Notes under the pieces: generated by a model
Databases searched by the model: none
Told to the model about the DNA's origin: nothing
The model's input: only the letters and a program-made list of their open reading frames with translations
Assembly: GCF_002086275.1 (NCBI RefSeq)
Contig: NZ_MVHT01000012.1
Span: 30,817-94,816 of the forward strand
Length of the DNA stretch: 64,000 nucleotides
DNA from: Mycobacterium intermedium
GTDB lineage: Bacteria > Actinomycetota > Actinomycetes > Mycobacteriales > Mycobacteriaceae
Direction: 5' to 3'
Part shown: in pieces, positions 1-9,269 of the stretch
How the letters are laid out: each line of letters opens with the position of its first letter
Numbering within the stretch: the stretch's first letter is position 1
Translations under genes and position numbers: made by a program

Positions 1-131
1 CAGCATCGATGACATGTGCGCCGGCCTGCTCAGCGCCTCCAAGAATCTATTGAGAATCCTCCAAGGACGACCCCGGACTCTAGTGTCGCCCGGATCCACC
101 GGACTGCCTGACCTTCGAGGACACAACAGAT

Positions 132-1079
132 ATGGCCATCTTGGAGTCGCCGCCGGCACCCCATCACGGACACTTCCACGCCCACCAACCCCAGCGGCAC
201 CCCTGGGAGATCGGGCTGCTTGTTCTGGTCATCGTTTCCAGCGTGGTCGTGTATCTGGTGGCGCTCGTGGTGGCGTTCTCGGGCAAGATCAGCATGCTGT
301 GGCTGTCGATTCTGCTGTTCCCCGTGCTGCTCTACTTGGGACGAGGACTGATGTACGGGAGGCAGCGCGCCAACGGCGTCAAGATGTCGCCCACCCAATT
401 CCCCGAGGGCTACTGGCTCGTCGTTGAAGCCGCCCAGCGGTTCGGACTCAGCGAGGTGCCGGACGCATACGTTGTGCTCGGCAACGGCCAGATCAACGCC
501 TTCGCCAGCGGCCACGGCTTCCGCCGCTACGTCTGCGTCTACAGCGACCTGTTCGAAATCGGCGGCCAGGCCCGCGACCCCGAAGCCTTGGCATTCGTCA
601 TCGGACACGAGGTCGGCCACATCGCCGCAGGCCACGCGTCGTATTGGCGGCAGCTCGCCCAGTTGGCGATGAAGATCCCGTTCCTGGGTTCAACGCTGTC
701 GCGGTCGATGGAGTACACGGCCGACAACTACGGCTACGCGTTCCGACCGGCGGGCGCTGCTCGCACCATCGGCGTGCTCAGCGCCGGCAAGTATCTGCTC
801 AGGTCGGTGAGTTTTGACGAGATGGCGAACCGGGCCAGCACGGAGACCGGGTTCTTTGTCTGGCTGGCGAACATGTTGGCCTCGCACCCGGTGAACACCT
901 GGCGCGCCGCGGCGCTGCGCAACCGGGCCGTCGCGGGGTCGCTGTTCTTCCGGCCGACTCAGCTGGCGCCCGCAGGTCCGGCCTATCCGCAGCAAGTTCC
1001 ACCCCAGATGCCCGCGCCGGCGGCAGCCCCGCAGCCGCCGCAGTGGTCACCGCCCCCGAACGGACCCTGGACGCGCTAG
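132..1079 (+). CDS. M48-family membrane zinc metalloprotease (HtpX-like)
   Basis: A 315-residue protein. Two hydrophobic segments at about residues 27-49 and 55-72 anchor it in the membrane. The zinc motif HEVGH is at residues 159-163, and a third-ligand motif SMEYTAD (Glu194) follows, as in M48 peptidases. A Pro/Ala/Gln-rich tail fills the last 35 residues. M48 enzymes cleave membrane or misfolded envelope proteins; the substrate here is unknown. The ATG at 132 has a GAGGAC element about 10 bases upstream. The gene stands alone and ends before a strong hairpin. Family assignment is firm; the biological role is not. Confidence 0.9.
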   Translation: MAILESPPAPHHGHFHAHQPQRHPWEIGLLVLVIVSSVVVYLVALVVAFSGKISMLWLSILLFPVLLYLGRGLMYGRQRANGVKMSPTQFPEGYWLVVEAAQRFGLSEVPDAYVVLGNGQINAFASGHGFRRYVCVYSDLFEIGGQARDPEALAFVIGHEVGHIAAGHASYWRQLAQLAMKIPFLGSTLSRSMEYTADNYGYAFRPAGAARTIGVLSAGKYLLRSVSFDEMANRASTETGFFVWLANMLASHPVNTWRAAALRNRAVAGSLFFRPTQLAPAGPAYPQQVPPQMPAPAAAPQPPQWSPPPNGPWTR

Positions 1080-1118
1080 CCCTACCCACAATCCTGATTG
1101 CTTGGGTTAAACCAAGGA

Positions 1119-1155
1119 CCGCTGAGCGGCGCCCCACGCGGGTGCCGCTCAGCGG
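1119..1155 (+). terminator. Hairpin terminator after the M48 gene
   Basis: Perfect 12-bp inverted repeat: CCGCTGAGCGGC at 1119-1130 and GCCGCTCAGCGG at 1144-1155, with a 13-nt loop. It lies 40 bp after the M48 stop codon. There is no U-tract, which is common for mycobacterial hairpin terminators. Confidence 0.6.
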
Positions 1156-1271
1156 CTTGTCGGTGGCACTGACGTGGGCAAACACCCATCGCAGCGGCGA
1201 TCACGTTGTGCGATTTGTTCTTATGGGTAGACCATCAACATGACGCGGGAAAACACGATCTGGCGATACGC

Positions 1272-1934
1272 ATGGCGAAGCTGGCGCAGACGACCGCCAC
1301 GCCACGTACCGTCGAGGAGATCCTGCAAGACGTCACCGCAGCGGCAATTGAGTTGATACCGGGTACCGACACCGCCGGAGTCCTGTTGATCCACGGCAAC
1401 GGCAAGTTCGAATCGCTAGGCAGCGATGGTGAGCTGCCCGCAAAATTGGACCAACTCCAACACGACTTCCAAGAGGGTCCCTGCGCCCAGGCCGCGCTGC
1501 AAGACACGATCGTCCGGACCGACGACTTCCGAACCGAAAAGCGCTGGCCACGGTATTCACCAGCGGCGATCGAGCTCGGCGTACTCAGCGGACTGTCCTT
1601 CAAGCTCTACACCGCCGACCGCACGGCCGGTGCGCTGAACCTGTTCGGATTTCAGCCCAACATCTGGGACGCCGAAGCCGAGACGATCGGCACCGTGCTG
1701 GCGGCCCACGCCGCGGCGGCGATTCTCGCCGGCCGTCACGATGAACAGTTGCATGCGGCGCTGTCGAGTCGCGACCGTATCGGCCAAGCCAAAGGCATCA
1801 TCATGGAACGCTTCGGCGTCGACGATCTGCGCGCCTTCGACATGCTGCGGGCCCTGTCGCAGGAAGGCAACGCCAAACTCGTCGACGTCGCGCAGCGAGT
1901 GATCGACACGTCCGGCAACAACGCCTTGGACTGA
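1272..1934 (+). CDS. GAF and ANTAR domain antitermination regulator
   Basis: A protein of about 220 residues. The N-terminal half is a GAF-type sensor fold (region GTDTAGVLLIHGNGKF, then the typical EGPCAQA turn). The last 50 residues form an ANTAR domain (RDRIGQAKGIIMERFGV). ANTAR proteins bind paired RNA hairpins and prevent premature transcription termination; GAF domains sense small ligands. The frame is open back to a TTG at 1206; I chose the ATG at 1272 because homology starts there, but neither start has a convincing ribosome site. An RNA-binding antiterminator directly upstream of a riboswitch-controlled gene is notable, but no functional link can be shown. Confidence 0.85.
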   Translation: MAKLAQTTATPRTVEEILQDVTAAAIELIPGTDTAGVLLIHGNGKFESLGSDGELPAKLDQLQHDFQEGPCAQAALQDTIVRTDDFRTEKRWPRYSPAAIELGVLSGLSFKLYTADRTAGALNLFGFQPNIWDAEAETIGTVLAAHAAAAILAGRHDEQLHAALSSRDRIGQAKGIIMERFGVDDLRAFDMLRALSQEGNAKLVDVAQRVIDTSGNNALD

Positions 1935-1976
1935 GCGGCGTGCGTCACATCGTGCTCGCCGAAGTGGAGCTCACAC

Positions 1977-2150
1977 CGCCGACGGTGGAACAATGTCGCC
2001 AGTAAGGGCAATGACGAAGCAGGAAGCCGGTGTAAATCCGGCGCGGTCCCGCCACTGTAATCGGGGAGCGACCCTCATGAACCACGGCCGAAGGCTGGAA
2101 GGTGAGGCGAGCAGCGATCCGAGAGCCAGGAGACTCGCGTCATTGCGTCG
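1977..2150 (+). promoter_or_regulatory. Cobalamin (B12) riboswitch
   Basis: The region contains the hallmark core: GAAGCCGGTGTAAATCCGGC, then CGGTCCCGCCACTGTAA (the B12 box) at about 2027-2062, and the downstream GAGCCAGGAGACTC element at about 2122-2136. Coordinates are approximate because the P1 helix ends are not obvious by eye. It precedes a PPE2-like gene. In M. tuberculosis a B12 riboswitch likewise precedes PPE2, so the pairing is conserved, and repression by adenosylcobalamin is the expected behaviour. No cobalamin biosynthesis gene follows here. Confidence 0.93.
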
Positions 2151-2191
2151 CATCGACCCGGGGCGGTGTACCCCGAGAGAGCCATTCCGTG

Positions 2192-2323
2192 ATGACGCTG
2201 CAAGTCCTGTCCGGCGCCCGTGCCGCCATAGTCGTTGATTTATTAGTCCCGCGGCGCAGCCGCCACGAATCAGAAAGTCTCGCGCCGCCGACAACGCTGG
2301 CGCCTGGTCGTCGCACCCGTTGA
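2192..2323 (+). CDS. Possible leader peptide uORF between riboswitch and PPE2
   Basis: A 43-codon ORF (start MTLQVLSGARAAIVV, end PGRRTR) starts just after the riboswitch core; a GTG at 2189 in the same frame is an alternative start. A GAGAGAG stretch lies about 12 bases upstream of the GTG. The stop at 2321-2323 is 12 bp before the PPE2 ATG at 2336, a spacing suited to translational coupling. I recognise no protein family. If real, B12 could control access to the uORF start and so PPE2 translation. The sequence shows the ORF and its position; its translation is inference. Confidence 0.4.
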   Translation: MTLQVLSGARAAIVVDLLVPRRSRHESESLAPPTTLAPGRRTR

Positions 2324-2335
2324 GGGCGGCCGACG

Positions 2336-4042
2336 ATGAGCGCCCCCATTTGGATGGCGGCACCGCCCGAGGTGCATTCGACCCTGCTCAGCAGTGGACC
2401 CGGGCCTGGCCCGTTGCACGCGGCGGCACAGGCGTGGCTGTCGTTGAGCACCGCCTACGCCGAAACGGCCGACGAGCTGACCGCGCTGTTGGCCGCGGTG
2501 CAGGCCGGAGACTGGGACGGTCCGACCAGCATGGCGTACGTGGCCGGCCATCTGCCGTACCTGGGATGGCTGGTCCAGGCCAGTGCCGATGGTGCCGCGA
2601 TAGCGGCTCAACACCAGACCGCGGCCGGCGCCTACACGTCCGCCCTCGCCGCGATGCCGACGCCGGCCGAGTTGGCCGCCAACCATGCCGCCCATGCGGC
2701 ATTGGTGGCCACCAACTTCTTTGGCGTGAACACCATCCCGATCGCCCTGAACGAGGCTGACTACGCGCGGATGTGGGTCCAGGCTGCCGCCGTGATGAGT
2801 ACTTATCAGACGATCGCGTCCACGGCGCTGGCTGCCGTACCGCAGACCACAGCGGCACCGCAGATCGTGGCGGCGGACGCCCAGCTGGTCGCTGCGGCTG
2901 AGGCGTTACCACTACCGCCTGACCAGCAGCTGGACTTCTTCCGGTGGTTGCAGGACATCGGCTATATCGACTTCTACGACACCTACATACAACCGCTGAT
3001 CAACGCGCTGTCGGAGCTGCCGTTCTTCCAGGCGATGTTTTCCGGATTCGACCCTTACCTGGTCATCCTCGGCAATCCACTCACCTACTTCAGCCCGTTC
3101 AACATCGCGTTTGCGCTTGGCTACCCGATGGACATCGGCAGCTATGTCGCATTCCTGTCGCAGATGTTCGCGTTCGTCGCCCTGGATCTCACCGCGGCAT
3201 TCGCTTCGGGTAACCCCGCGACGATCAGCTTCACCATCCTGTTCGTCACTGTCGAAATCATCGGCACCGTCATCACCGACACCATCGCACTGCTGAAGAC
3301 CTTGCTCGAGCAAACATTGGTGATCATCGCGGCCGTGGTACCGCTGCTGACCACGCCGTTGGTGCCGCTGGCCGCCGGCGCGGTGCTGGCACCGATCGGC
3401 ATCAAGGGCTTGGCAGCACTGGCCGCCGTGCCACCACCGCCGGCACCGGTTGCGCCGGTTCCGCCGCCACTCGCGGCGCTTGCCCCAACCGTCCCCACTT
3501 CGGCACCCGCGCCCACACCGGCTCCCGCGGAGGCCACGGTCTCCACTGCCACCCCGGCGACGTCTCCACCGCCGACCGCCGCGCCCCCGACCGTGACCGG
3601 CGCGGGCATCGCGTCGCCGCTGGACGCCTTCGGCTATCTGGTGGGAAGCCTGAGCTCGGACGCCAAGCGGTCCGCCGCCACCGGCGCCCGCAAGAAGGCG
3701 CGGGAACCCGACGCTGCCGAAGCCTCGGCGGCGGGCGCGCCGGCGCCGGCTGCGGCCGCGGCTACACGGCGAAAAAGGGCCAAGGCCAAGGAAATCGACC
3801 GGGGTTGGGGGTTCATGGACCTGGAGTCGGACGACGACCCGCCGGAGCCTTGGGTGGGCACCTCCAACCAGGGCGGTGGAGCACTGGGGTTCGCCGGGAC
3901 CGTCCGCCGCGACAGCGCCGAGCGCGCCGCAGGCCTGATCACCCTGGCCGACGATGCCTACGCCGACGGACCCCGCGCACCCGTCATGCCCAGCACGTGG
4001 GATCCCCACGCCGCGGCGCCACCCGGCGCGCCCGACAGCTGA
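2336..4042 (+). CDS. PPE family protein, PPE2-like (PPE-PPW type)
   Basis: A 568-residue protein. The PPE domain fills the first ~175 residues (PPE at 10-12, GDWDGP turn). A central membrane-like hydrophobic region (about 230-375) and an Ala/Pro-rich linker follow. The PPW-type C-terminal signature (GFAGT...[12 protein letters not shown]) closes the protein. Length and sequence closely match M. tuberculosis PPE2 (Rv0256c). Two basic clusters, ARKKAR near 451-456 and RRKRAK at 478-483, resemble the PPE2 nuclear localisation signal, which is linked to its reported host nuclear targeting. The gene lies behind a B12 riboswitch. In M. tuberculosis cobQ1/cobU follow PPE2; here a minus-strand gene follows and no cob gene is present. 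Confidence 0.93.
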   Translation: MSAPIWMAAPPEVHSTLLSSGPGPGPLHAAAQAWLSLSTAYAETADELTALLAAVQAGDWDGPTSMAYVAGHLPYLGWLVQASADGAAIAAQHQTAAGAYTSALAAMPTPAELAANHAAHAALVATNFFGVNTIPIALNEADYARMWVQAAAVMSTYQTIASTALAAVPQTTAAPQIVAADAQLVAAAEALPLPPDQQLDFFRWLQDIGYIDFYDTYIQPLINALSELPFFQAMFSGFDPYLVILGNPLTYFSPFNIAFALGYPMDIGSYVAFLSQMFAFVALDLTAAFASGNPATISFTILFVTVEIIGTVITDTIALLKTLLEQTLVIIAAVVPLLTTPLVPLAAGAVLAPIGIKGLAALAAVPPPPAPVAPVPPPLAALAPTVPTSAPAPTPAPAEATVSTATPATSPPPTAAPPTVTGAGIASPLDAFGYLVGSLSSDAKRSAATGARKKAREPDAAEASAAGAPAPAAAAATRRKRAKAKEIDRGWGFMDLESDDDPPEPWVGTSNQGGGALGFAGTVRRDSAERAAGLITLADDAYADGPRAPVMPSTWDPHAAAPPGAPDS

Positions 4043-4054
4043 CGCGCTATCCGA

Positions 4055-6622
4055 TCAGCCGCTCTTCAGGCGAATCTTCCACCGCACGAAGCCGAGGTAG
4101 AACACGCTCAGCACCGCGAGCATGGCCATGTCGAACAACCATGCCCCGGGGGTGTGATGCCAGTGCGAGTCCTTGGGCACCTGCGGAACCGGACACAACT
4201 TGGTCAGGTCGATGGTCGATGCCGATGTCGCAAAGCCCCAGCGAGCCGGGGTGACCCACGACATCTGGTCCAGCCCTAGGCGGTTGGTGACGGGAATCAT
4301 GCCGCCAGAGAAAACCAGCTGCGACATGACCGCGACCACAAGCAGGGGCATGATCTGTTCACTGGTCTTGGCCAGTGACGACAGCACCAACCCGAGCATC
4401 GCCGAGGCGACGGTCGTTGCCGCGATGTCGACGTACAGCTCCAGTGCGGAACTGCCCAACACCACGGCACTCTCTTCGGGACCCGGCTTTCCGAGCAGCG
4501 CAATCACGGTGACGATGGCCGACTGAACGAGCGCGAGCACCGTGTAGACGCAAACCTTGGCCAGCAGATACGCCGTGGTGGACAGGCCGACGGCTTGCTC
4601 ACGCAGGAATATGGCCCGCTCACCGATCAGGTCGCGGATGGTCAGTGCCGTGCCCATGAAGACCGCACCGACGTTGAGCAGCACCAGGATCTGCGCCGGC
4701 TCGGTGGGTGCCTCGCTGGTCAAAGGTGGGGCATTGAAGCCGACATCGCCGGGCACCGACATCGACAGCGCACCCATGATGAACGGCAATATCGCCAGGA
4801 AGATGAAGTAGCCGCGGTCGGAAACGATCAACCGCAACTGTCTTCGGGCGATCGTGGAGAACTGCCGAATCAGGCTGGTATGCGCCGCCTCGCCCAACTC
4901 CGCCGGTTTCTCCGCCGGTGGCACCGGCGGAGGCGGGCCCGTCCGCGCCAGATAGCGGGCCTTGGCCCCATCCGGGTCGTCGGCGACCGTGCTGAAGATG
5001 TCGGCCCAGTTGGTCGTCCCCATGGACGGGCCGATCTGGCTGGGCGGACCGCAGAAAGCCGTCTTGCCGCCCGGGGCCAGCAGCAGCACCTGGTCGCAGA
5101 CGTCGAGGTAGGTCAGCGAGTGGGTGACCACCAGCACCACACGACCCGCGTCGGCCAGCTGCCGCAGCATCGTCATGACCTGCCGGTCCAACGCCGGGTC
5201 CAGACCCGAGGTCGGCTCGTCCAGGATGAGCAGCGAGGGGCCGGTGAGCAACTCCAGCGCCACCGACGCACGTTTGCGCTGACCACCGGAGAGCTTGTCG
5301 ACCCTGGTCTCGAGATGCTTGGTCATCTCGAGTTCCTCGAGCACCCGGGCCACGACCTGAGCGCGGTCCTCCTTCGTGGTGTCGGGGGGCAGCCGCAGCT
5401 CGGCGGCGTACATCAGCGCCTGTTTGACGGTCAGCTGACCGTGCACCACGTCGTCCTGCGGCACCATGCCGATCCTGCTGCGCAGTGAGGCGTATTCGGA
5501 GTGCACGTTGTGCCCCTCGAACGTCACCGTGCCGCTGGTCGGGTGCGTGTATCCGGCGACCAACTTGGCGAAGGTCGACTTGCCCGCGCCCGACGGGCCG
5601 ATGACGGCGGTGAGCATTCCGGGCCGCGCGGAGATCGAGATGTTGTCCAGCAGCGTCTTATTGCCCTCGATCGTCCATGTCACACCACGCACGTCCAAAC
5701 CGCCGGTGCGGGTTTCGAGCAGGCTCTCTTCCTGGCGCGCCAGCGAACCGTTGGCGAAGACCAGGTCGATGTTGCCGATCGTGACGACGTCACCCTCGCG
5801 CAGCAGGGCCGACTCGACCCGGGTGCCGTTGACGAAAGTGCCGTTGATGCTGCGGTTATCGCGAATCTCGGTGCCATTGGCCGTGGGAACCAGCGTGGCG
5901 TGGTGACGCGATGCCAGCACCTCGGGAATGACGATGTCATTGTCCTCGGCACGACCGATCTTGATGGCGCCCGCCGGCACATCTCCCCCGCCGCCTCGGC
6001 CCGGACGCAGGATCCGCATCATCGACGTCGCGCCACCACCGCGAGGTGACGACGGCGGCGGTCCCGCCGGCCGGTAGATCTGCGGTGCCGGCTGCGGTCC
6101 GCTGGGCGGCCGAACCGCCGACTGCGGACCGGACGGGTATCGACCCTGTGGCCCGGACGGCGCCTGGGCCGCAGGCATGCGCGTGGTCGACGGCGGCGGT
6201 GGGGACTGTCTGGGCCACTGGGCCCCGCTCGGAGGGACCTGGGGAATGGGGCCGCTCGGCCTGGGCGGTATCGCCATGGCCGTCGTTGGTGGGGGTCGTC
6301 CGACCGACCCCTGGTGCCGGCCGAGCTGGAAGTCCAGCGCCGGACCGTCAGGGTTGCCGATGTTGACCCGCTGACCGTCGTGGATGTCGACGCTCTGCAC
6401 CCGACGGTTGTTCACGTATAGACCGTTGAGGCTGCCGTTGTCGATTGCGGTCCATCGGCCCTGGTCATAGCGCAGCAGCAGGTGGACCCGGGAGATCAGC
6501 GGATCGGCAACCCGGACGTCCGCACGCAGGTCACGTCCGATAGTTACATCGTGGCCCGCTGCGAAGGTGCGTTCGGCTCCGTCATACCGCACGGTCACGG
6601 GCGGGGCGGCTGGTTGGCTCAT
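4055..6622 (-). CDS. FHA-domain ABC transporter, Rv1747-like
   Basis: An 855-residue fusion. FHA1 covers about residues 10-100 (GRDLRAD, SRVHLLL, NGSLNGLYVNN). A Pro-rich linker leads to FHA2 at about 215-295. The ABC ATPase has Walker A GPSGAGKS at 342-349, LSGGQ at 444-448 and Walker B LLILDEP at 464-470. An ABC2-type membrane domain with about six helices ends the protein. Threonines that align with the PknF phosphosites of M. tuberculosis Rv1747 are present: TTRMPAA (T146/147) and ATSMM (T199). Rv1747 is a putative exporter linked to lipo-oligosaccharide and PIM export. I chose the ATG at 6622 (MSQPAAPP) over an upstream in-frame start, by homology. pknF is one gene upstream. Confidence 0.95.
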   Translation of the reverse strand: MSQPAAPPVTVRYDGAERTFAAGHDVTIGRDLRADVRVADPLISRVHLLLRYDQGRWTAIDNGSLNGLYVNNRRVQSVDIHDGQRVNIGNPDGPALDFQLGRHQGSVGRPPPTTAMAIPPRPSGPIPQVPPSGAQWPRQSPPPPSTTRMPAAQAPSGPQGRYPSGPQSAVRPPSGPQPAPQIYRPAGPPPSSPRGGGATSMMRILRPGRGGGGDVPAGAIKIGRAEDNDIVIPEVLASRHHATLVPTANGTEIRDNRSINGTFVNGTRVESALLREGDVVTIGNIDLVFANGSLARQEESLLETRTGGLDVRGVTWTIEGNKTLLDNISISARPGMLTAVIGPSGAGKSTFAKLVAGYTHPTSGTVTFEGHNVHSEYASLRSRIGMVPQDDVVHGQLTVKQALMYAAELRLPPDTTKEDRAQVVARVLEELEMTKHLETRVDKLSGGQRKRASVALELLTGPSLLILDEPTSGLDPALDRQVMTMLRQLADAGRVVLVVTHSLTYLDVCDQVLLLAPGGKTAFCGPPSQIGPSMGTTNWADIFSTVADDPDGAKARYLARTGPPPPVPPAEKPAELGEAAHTSLIRQFSTIARRQLRLIVSDRGYFIFLAILPFIMGALSMSVPGDVGFNAPPLTSEAPTEPAQILVLLNVGAVFMGTALTIRDLIGERAIFLREQAVGLSTTAYLLAKVCVYTVLALVQSAIVTVIALLGKPGPEESAVVLGSSALELYVDIAATTVASAMLGLVLSSLAKTSEQIMPLLVVAVMSQLVFSGGMIPVTNRLGLDQMSWVTPARWGFATSASTIDLTKLCPVPQVPKDSHWHHTPGAWLFDMAMLAVLSVFYLGFVRWKIRLKSG

Positions 6623-6807
6623 CAGCACCAACTGTATCGGCACTAGCAAGGTTTGCAGGAGTAACTCTGGCAAAACGTGCGGCCGTCGTCGTGTTTCGAG
6701 TACCTTGCCCGGTCAGTCCGGGGTCACCCAGTAGCCGCTAGCCTTCGACCGTAATCTTTTGTACAACAAGAGATTTGACATACGTTTCTGCAGTGCGGCA
6801 GCCTTGC

Positions 6808-7521
6808 TCAGCCGAAGCGCGGTGCGCCGAGTGTGAAGCTTGCGGAGTCGATAAAAACCCCCAAATGACGGCCCGGACGCAACCAGGTCCCCAGCGTTCC
6901 CGCTGAGGAGACCTCGACGGTGATGACCGCGGATCGCAATCGACCAGCGAAAACCAGCAGGGATTCGCCGACTCGGCCGTCGCTGAACTGCTGACGAGCC
7001 GTGGCCTTGGCTTTGACCGGGATCGCCGGACCGATGATGCGCGGCGTCGCGCCGACCGACCAGGCCAGTTCGTCGTCGCCCGTCCCAGTGATGGTTCTAC
7101 CGCTCGCCAGGTCACCGTCGAAGCGTGCCAGCGTTTTGGGCATCGCCCAGTTGGTACGCCCGCCGACAAGGCTCGGCGGCGAATCCACCGACATGAATAC
7201 GACGGTGCCCCATGGACGGAAGCCCGTGTGGGAGGCCACCATTCCGAGCACCTCGTCGTAGGGTCCGACGGGCGTGTCGGTGTAACGGACGAAACCGCCG
7301 ACCGTGGCCAGCGCGGAACTGCCGGCCAACGCCGGTGGCAGTGCGGAGGCTGCCGCACGTCCGCCCCGGCCCAGCCACATCAGTGCCGAACAATGGCATT
7401 CCCACGGCGCCTCCGCCTGGTTGCTCGGCAGTCGCGCCAGTAGTGCCTGGCTCAACACGGTTTCGGCTACGCCCGGCAATCCGCTCAGCTCGGCCCGGAC
7501 GTTCCTGTCACTGGTGGTCAT
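6808..7521 (-). CDS. Acetoacetate decarboxylase-family protein
   Basis: A 237-residue protein of the ADC fold. The segment GGRTNWAMPKTLARF carries the expected Schiff-base lysine (K129), and YDEVLG near residue 90 matches the acidic motif of the family. ADC-like enzymes decarboxylate or transform beta-keto acids or polyketide-like substrates; the exact substrate cannot be told. It starts 16 bp after the pknF stop and lies 185 bp upstream of the Rv1747-like gene, all on the minus strand, so it looks co-transcribed with pknF. In M. tuberculosis Rv1747 directly follows pknF, so this gene is an insertion in the kinase-substrate pair. Confidence 0.8.
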   Translation of the reverse strand: MTTSDRNVRAELSGLPGVAETVLSQALLARLPSNQAEAPWECHCSALMWLGRGGRAAASALPPALAGSSALATVGGFVRYTDTPVGPYDEVLGMVASHTGFRPWGTVVFMSVDSPPSLVGGRTNWAMPKTLARFDGDLASGRTITGTGDDELAWSVGATPRIIGPAIPVKAKATARQQFSDGRVGESLLVFAGRLRSAVITVEVSSAGTLGTWLRPGRHLGVFIDSASFTLGAPRFG

Positions 7522-7537
7522 TCTGATACCTGCGCGA

Positions 7538-8941
7538 TCAGGGCGCCGGGTTGCTTCTGAGGATTTCCTCGCGACATTCCCGGCGGGTTTGGCCCGTTTG
7601 CTGCATGCACACCAGGATCGGCCGTTCCTCCTCGCTTGGCAACGACGTTTCGTTGGGTTCCGGGGTGGCGACGATGGTGGGACTGGACACGGTGCCCTCG
7701 GTGAGCGACCAAATTGGCGAACTGCTGCCCTCTAACTCCGAACAGTAAGCCGTGGCGTTGTTCTTCGTGACTCCGATGGCGCCCAGGGGTGCACATTCCG
7801 CGCCGATCGCCACGACCGGGAGAACTGGCGTGGTGGCATCGGTCGGCGTGCTGCTCGCCTCGGTGGTGGCAGGCGCGTTGGGGGGCGCCGATGCGTCCTC
7901 GGTGGTCGTGGCCTGAGGTGCATCGTGTGCACGTTCCTCGTCACCCAGGCGGATGAATTCTCGTAGTGCGATGACCACGGCGACGACGAGGAGGACCGAC
8001 AGCACCGCGGCAATGATGACGGAGGGGCGAGTCAGAGATTGCTTGGAGAGCGCCGGTGGTGCCGTGGGCACGGACAGCCTGGTGCCGTCGAGATCCTCCC
8101 CCGTGCCCAAGTGGTGGCTGAGTGCTCGCGCAAAGTCGATGCACCGCAGGTAGCGGTCCTTGGGCTGCTTAGACAGCGCCTTGGCGAAGACCGGATCGAG
8201 TGGCTGGAGATCGGGACGGCGATCACCGATGGCCGGCGGCGATGCACTGAGATGCTGACTGATCACCACGGCGGCGTTCGAATGCTGAAACGGCGGCGCC
8301 CCGGTCAGGAGTTGAAACGCCGAAACCGCCAGCGCGTACTGGTCAGCCCGGCCGTCCAGGTCCTCCCCCATCAGCTGTTCCGGCGCCGCATAGGACACCG
8401 TTCCCACCGTCATGTTGGTTGCGGTCAGCCCGGTGGATTCACCCACCAGGCCCGCGATCCCGAAGTCGGCCAACATGATCCGGCAATCACGGGATTCCGG
8501 GTGGGCGATGAGAATATTGGCGGGCTTGACGTCGCGGTGGATGAGCTTGTTCTCGTGGGCGTAATCCAAGGCTTCGGCGACCGCGGTGACTATCTGCGTC
8601 ACCATGGCGCCCGGCATGCCTTCGGGGTATTTCTCCCGAAGTAGCTCGCCCGCGTCGGTGCCGTCGACGTAGTCCATGTCGATCCACAGCTGGCCGTCGG
8701 TTTCACCACGGTCATGCACCGCGACGACGTGCGGATGCCACAACGAAGCAGCCGTGTCGGCCTCTCGATGAAACCGTTCCCGGTACTCCTCGTCGGCGGA
8801 GACATCCGTCCGCAGGATCTTCAGCACGTCCTGCCGGGGCAGCCGCGGATGCTGGGCAAGGTAAACCTCGCCCATACCACCGGCCCCCAACTGACGGATG
8901 ATGGTGTAGCCAGCGAACGTCGAACCTTCGGCGAGCGCCAT
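7538..8941 (-). CDS. pknF: Serine/threonine protein kinase PknF
   Basis: A 467-residue receptor-like kinase. The glycine loop is GAGGMGEV, catalytic lysine K41, HRDVKPANI with D137, and DFG with D159. The activation-loop threonines sit at 173, 175 and 178 ([11 protein letters not shown]). One membrane helix lies at about 305-325. The extracytoplasmic part is Thr/Ala-rich and ends in a Cys-containing domain ([25 protein letters not shown]) that matches PknF of M. tuberculosis nearly along its length. PknF phosphorylates Rv1747 and affects growth, septation and glucose uptake. The start [12 protein letters not shown] aligns with PknF. The small acidic gene at 9043 diverges from it. Confidence 0.95.
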   Translation of the reverse strand: MALAEGSTFAGYTIIRQLGAGGMGEVYLAQHPRLPRQDVLKILRTDVSADEEYRERFHREADTAASLWHPHVVAVHDRGETDGQLWIDMDYVDGTDAGELLREKYPEGMPGAMVTQIVTAVAEALDYAHENKLIHRDVKPANILIAHPESRDCRIMLADFGIAGLVGESTGLTATNMTVGTVSYAAPEQLMGEDLDGRADQYALAVSAFQLLTGAPPFQHSNAAVVISQHLSASPPAIGDRRPDLQPLDPVFAKALSKQPKDRYLRCIDFARALSHHLGTGEDLDGTRLSVPTAPPALSKQSLTRPSVIIAAVLSVLLVVAVVIALREFIRLGDEERAHDAPQATTTEDASAPPNAPATTEASSTPTDATTPVLPVVAIGAECAPLGAIGVTKNNATAYCSELEGSSSPIWSLTEGTVSSPTIVATPEPNETSLPSEEERPILVCMQQTGQTRRECREEILRSNPAP

Positions 8942-9042
8942 TGCCGCATAGTAGCCGGTGGGCGGGGTGGGAACTCAAATTCCGGCTCCAAGGTGGCCCG
9001 GCGCCAAGTTTGCTTCAGCTGCGTGGAGTAAATTTGCGGTGC

Positions 9043-9258
9043 ATGAGCGACACTGGCGGTGAGTTTCGAGACGACGTGCCCCTGGCGGATGCCGTCGAAC
9101 AGCAGCGCCCGGGCGTCGATTCCCCGTTCGACGAGGAGGAATCCAGCCTCCCCGCGGAGACGGATGAAATCGGGTTGGAGACGAGTGTTCCCGACTGGCA
9201 GGAGCAGCAGCAGGTGGTTCCTGTGGATCCCGACCTGGATGGACCCGACCAGTTCTGA
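9043..9258 (+). CDS. Small acidic conserved mycobacterial protein
   Basis: A 71-residue, strongly acidic protein (start MSDTGGEFRDDVPLADAVEQ, centre FDEEESSLP, then SVPDWQEQQQ). It has no Cys, membrane segment or signal peptide. GGAG at about 9025-9028 precedes the ATG. It diverges from pknF and ends 11 bp before the converging esterase gene. I recognise the type as a conserved mycobacterial hypothetical protein without known function. Confidence 0.7.
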   Translation: MSDTGGEFRDDVPLADAVEQQRPGVDSPFDEEESSLPAETDEIGLETSVPDWQEQQQVVPVDPDLDGPDQF

Positions 9259-9269
9259 AATATGTGCGC

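Noticed and set aside
41..62. A single ATTGAG near the window start, resembling the SARP boxes.
   Set aside because: No second copy at 11-bp spacing; one hexamer is expected by chance.
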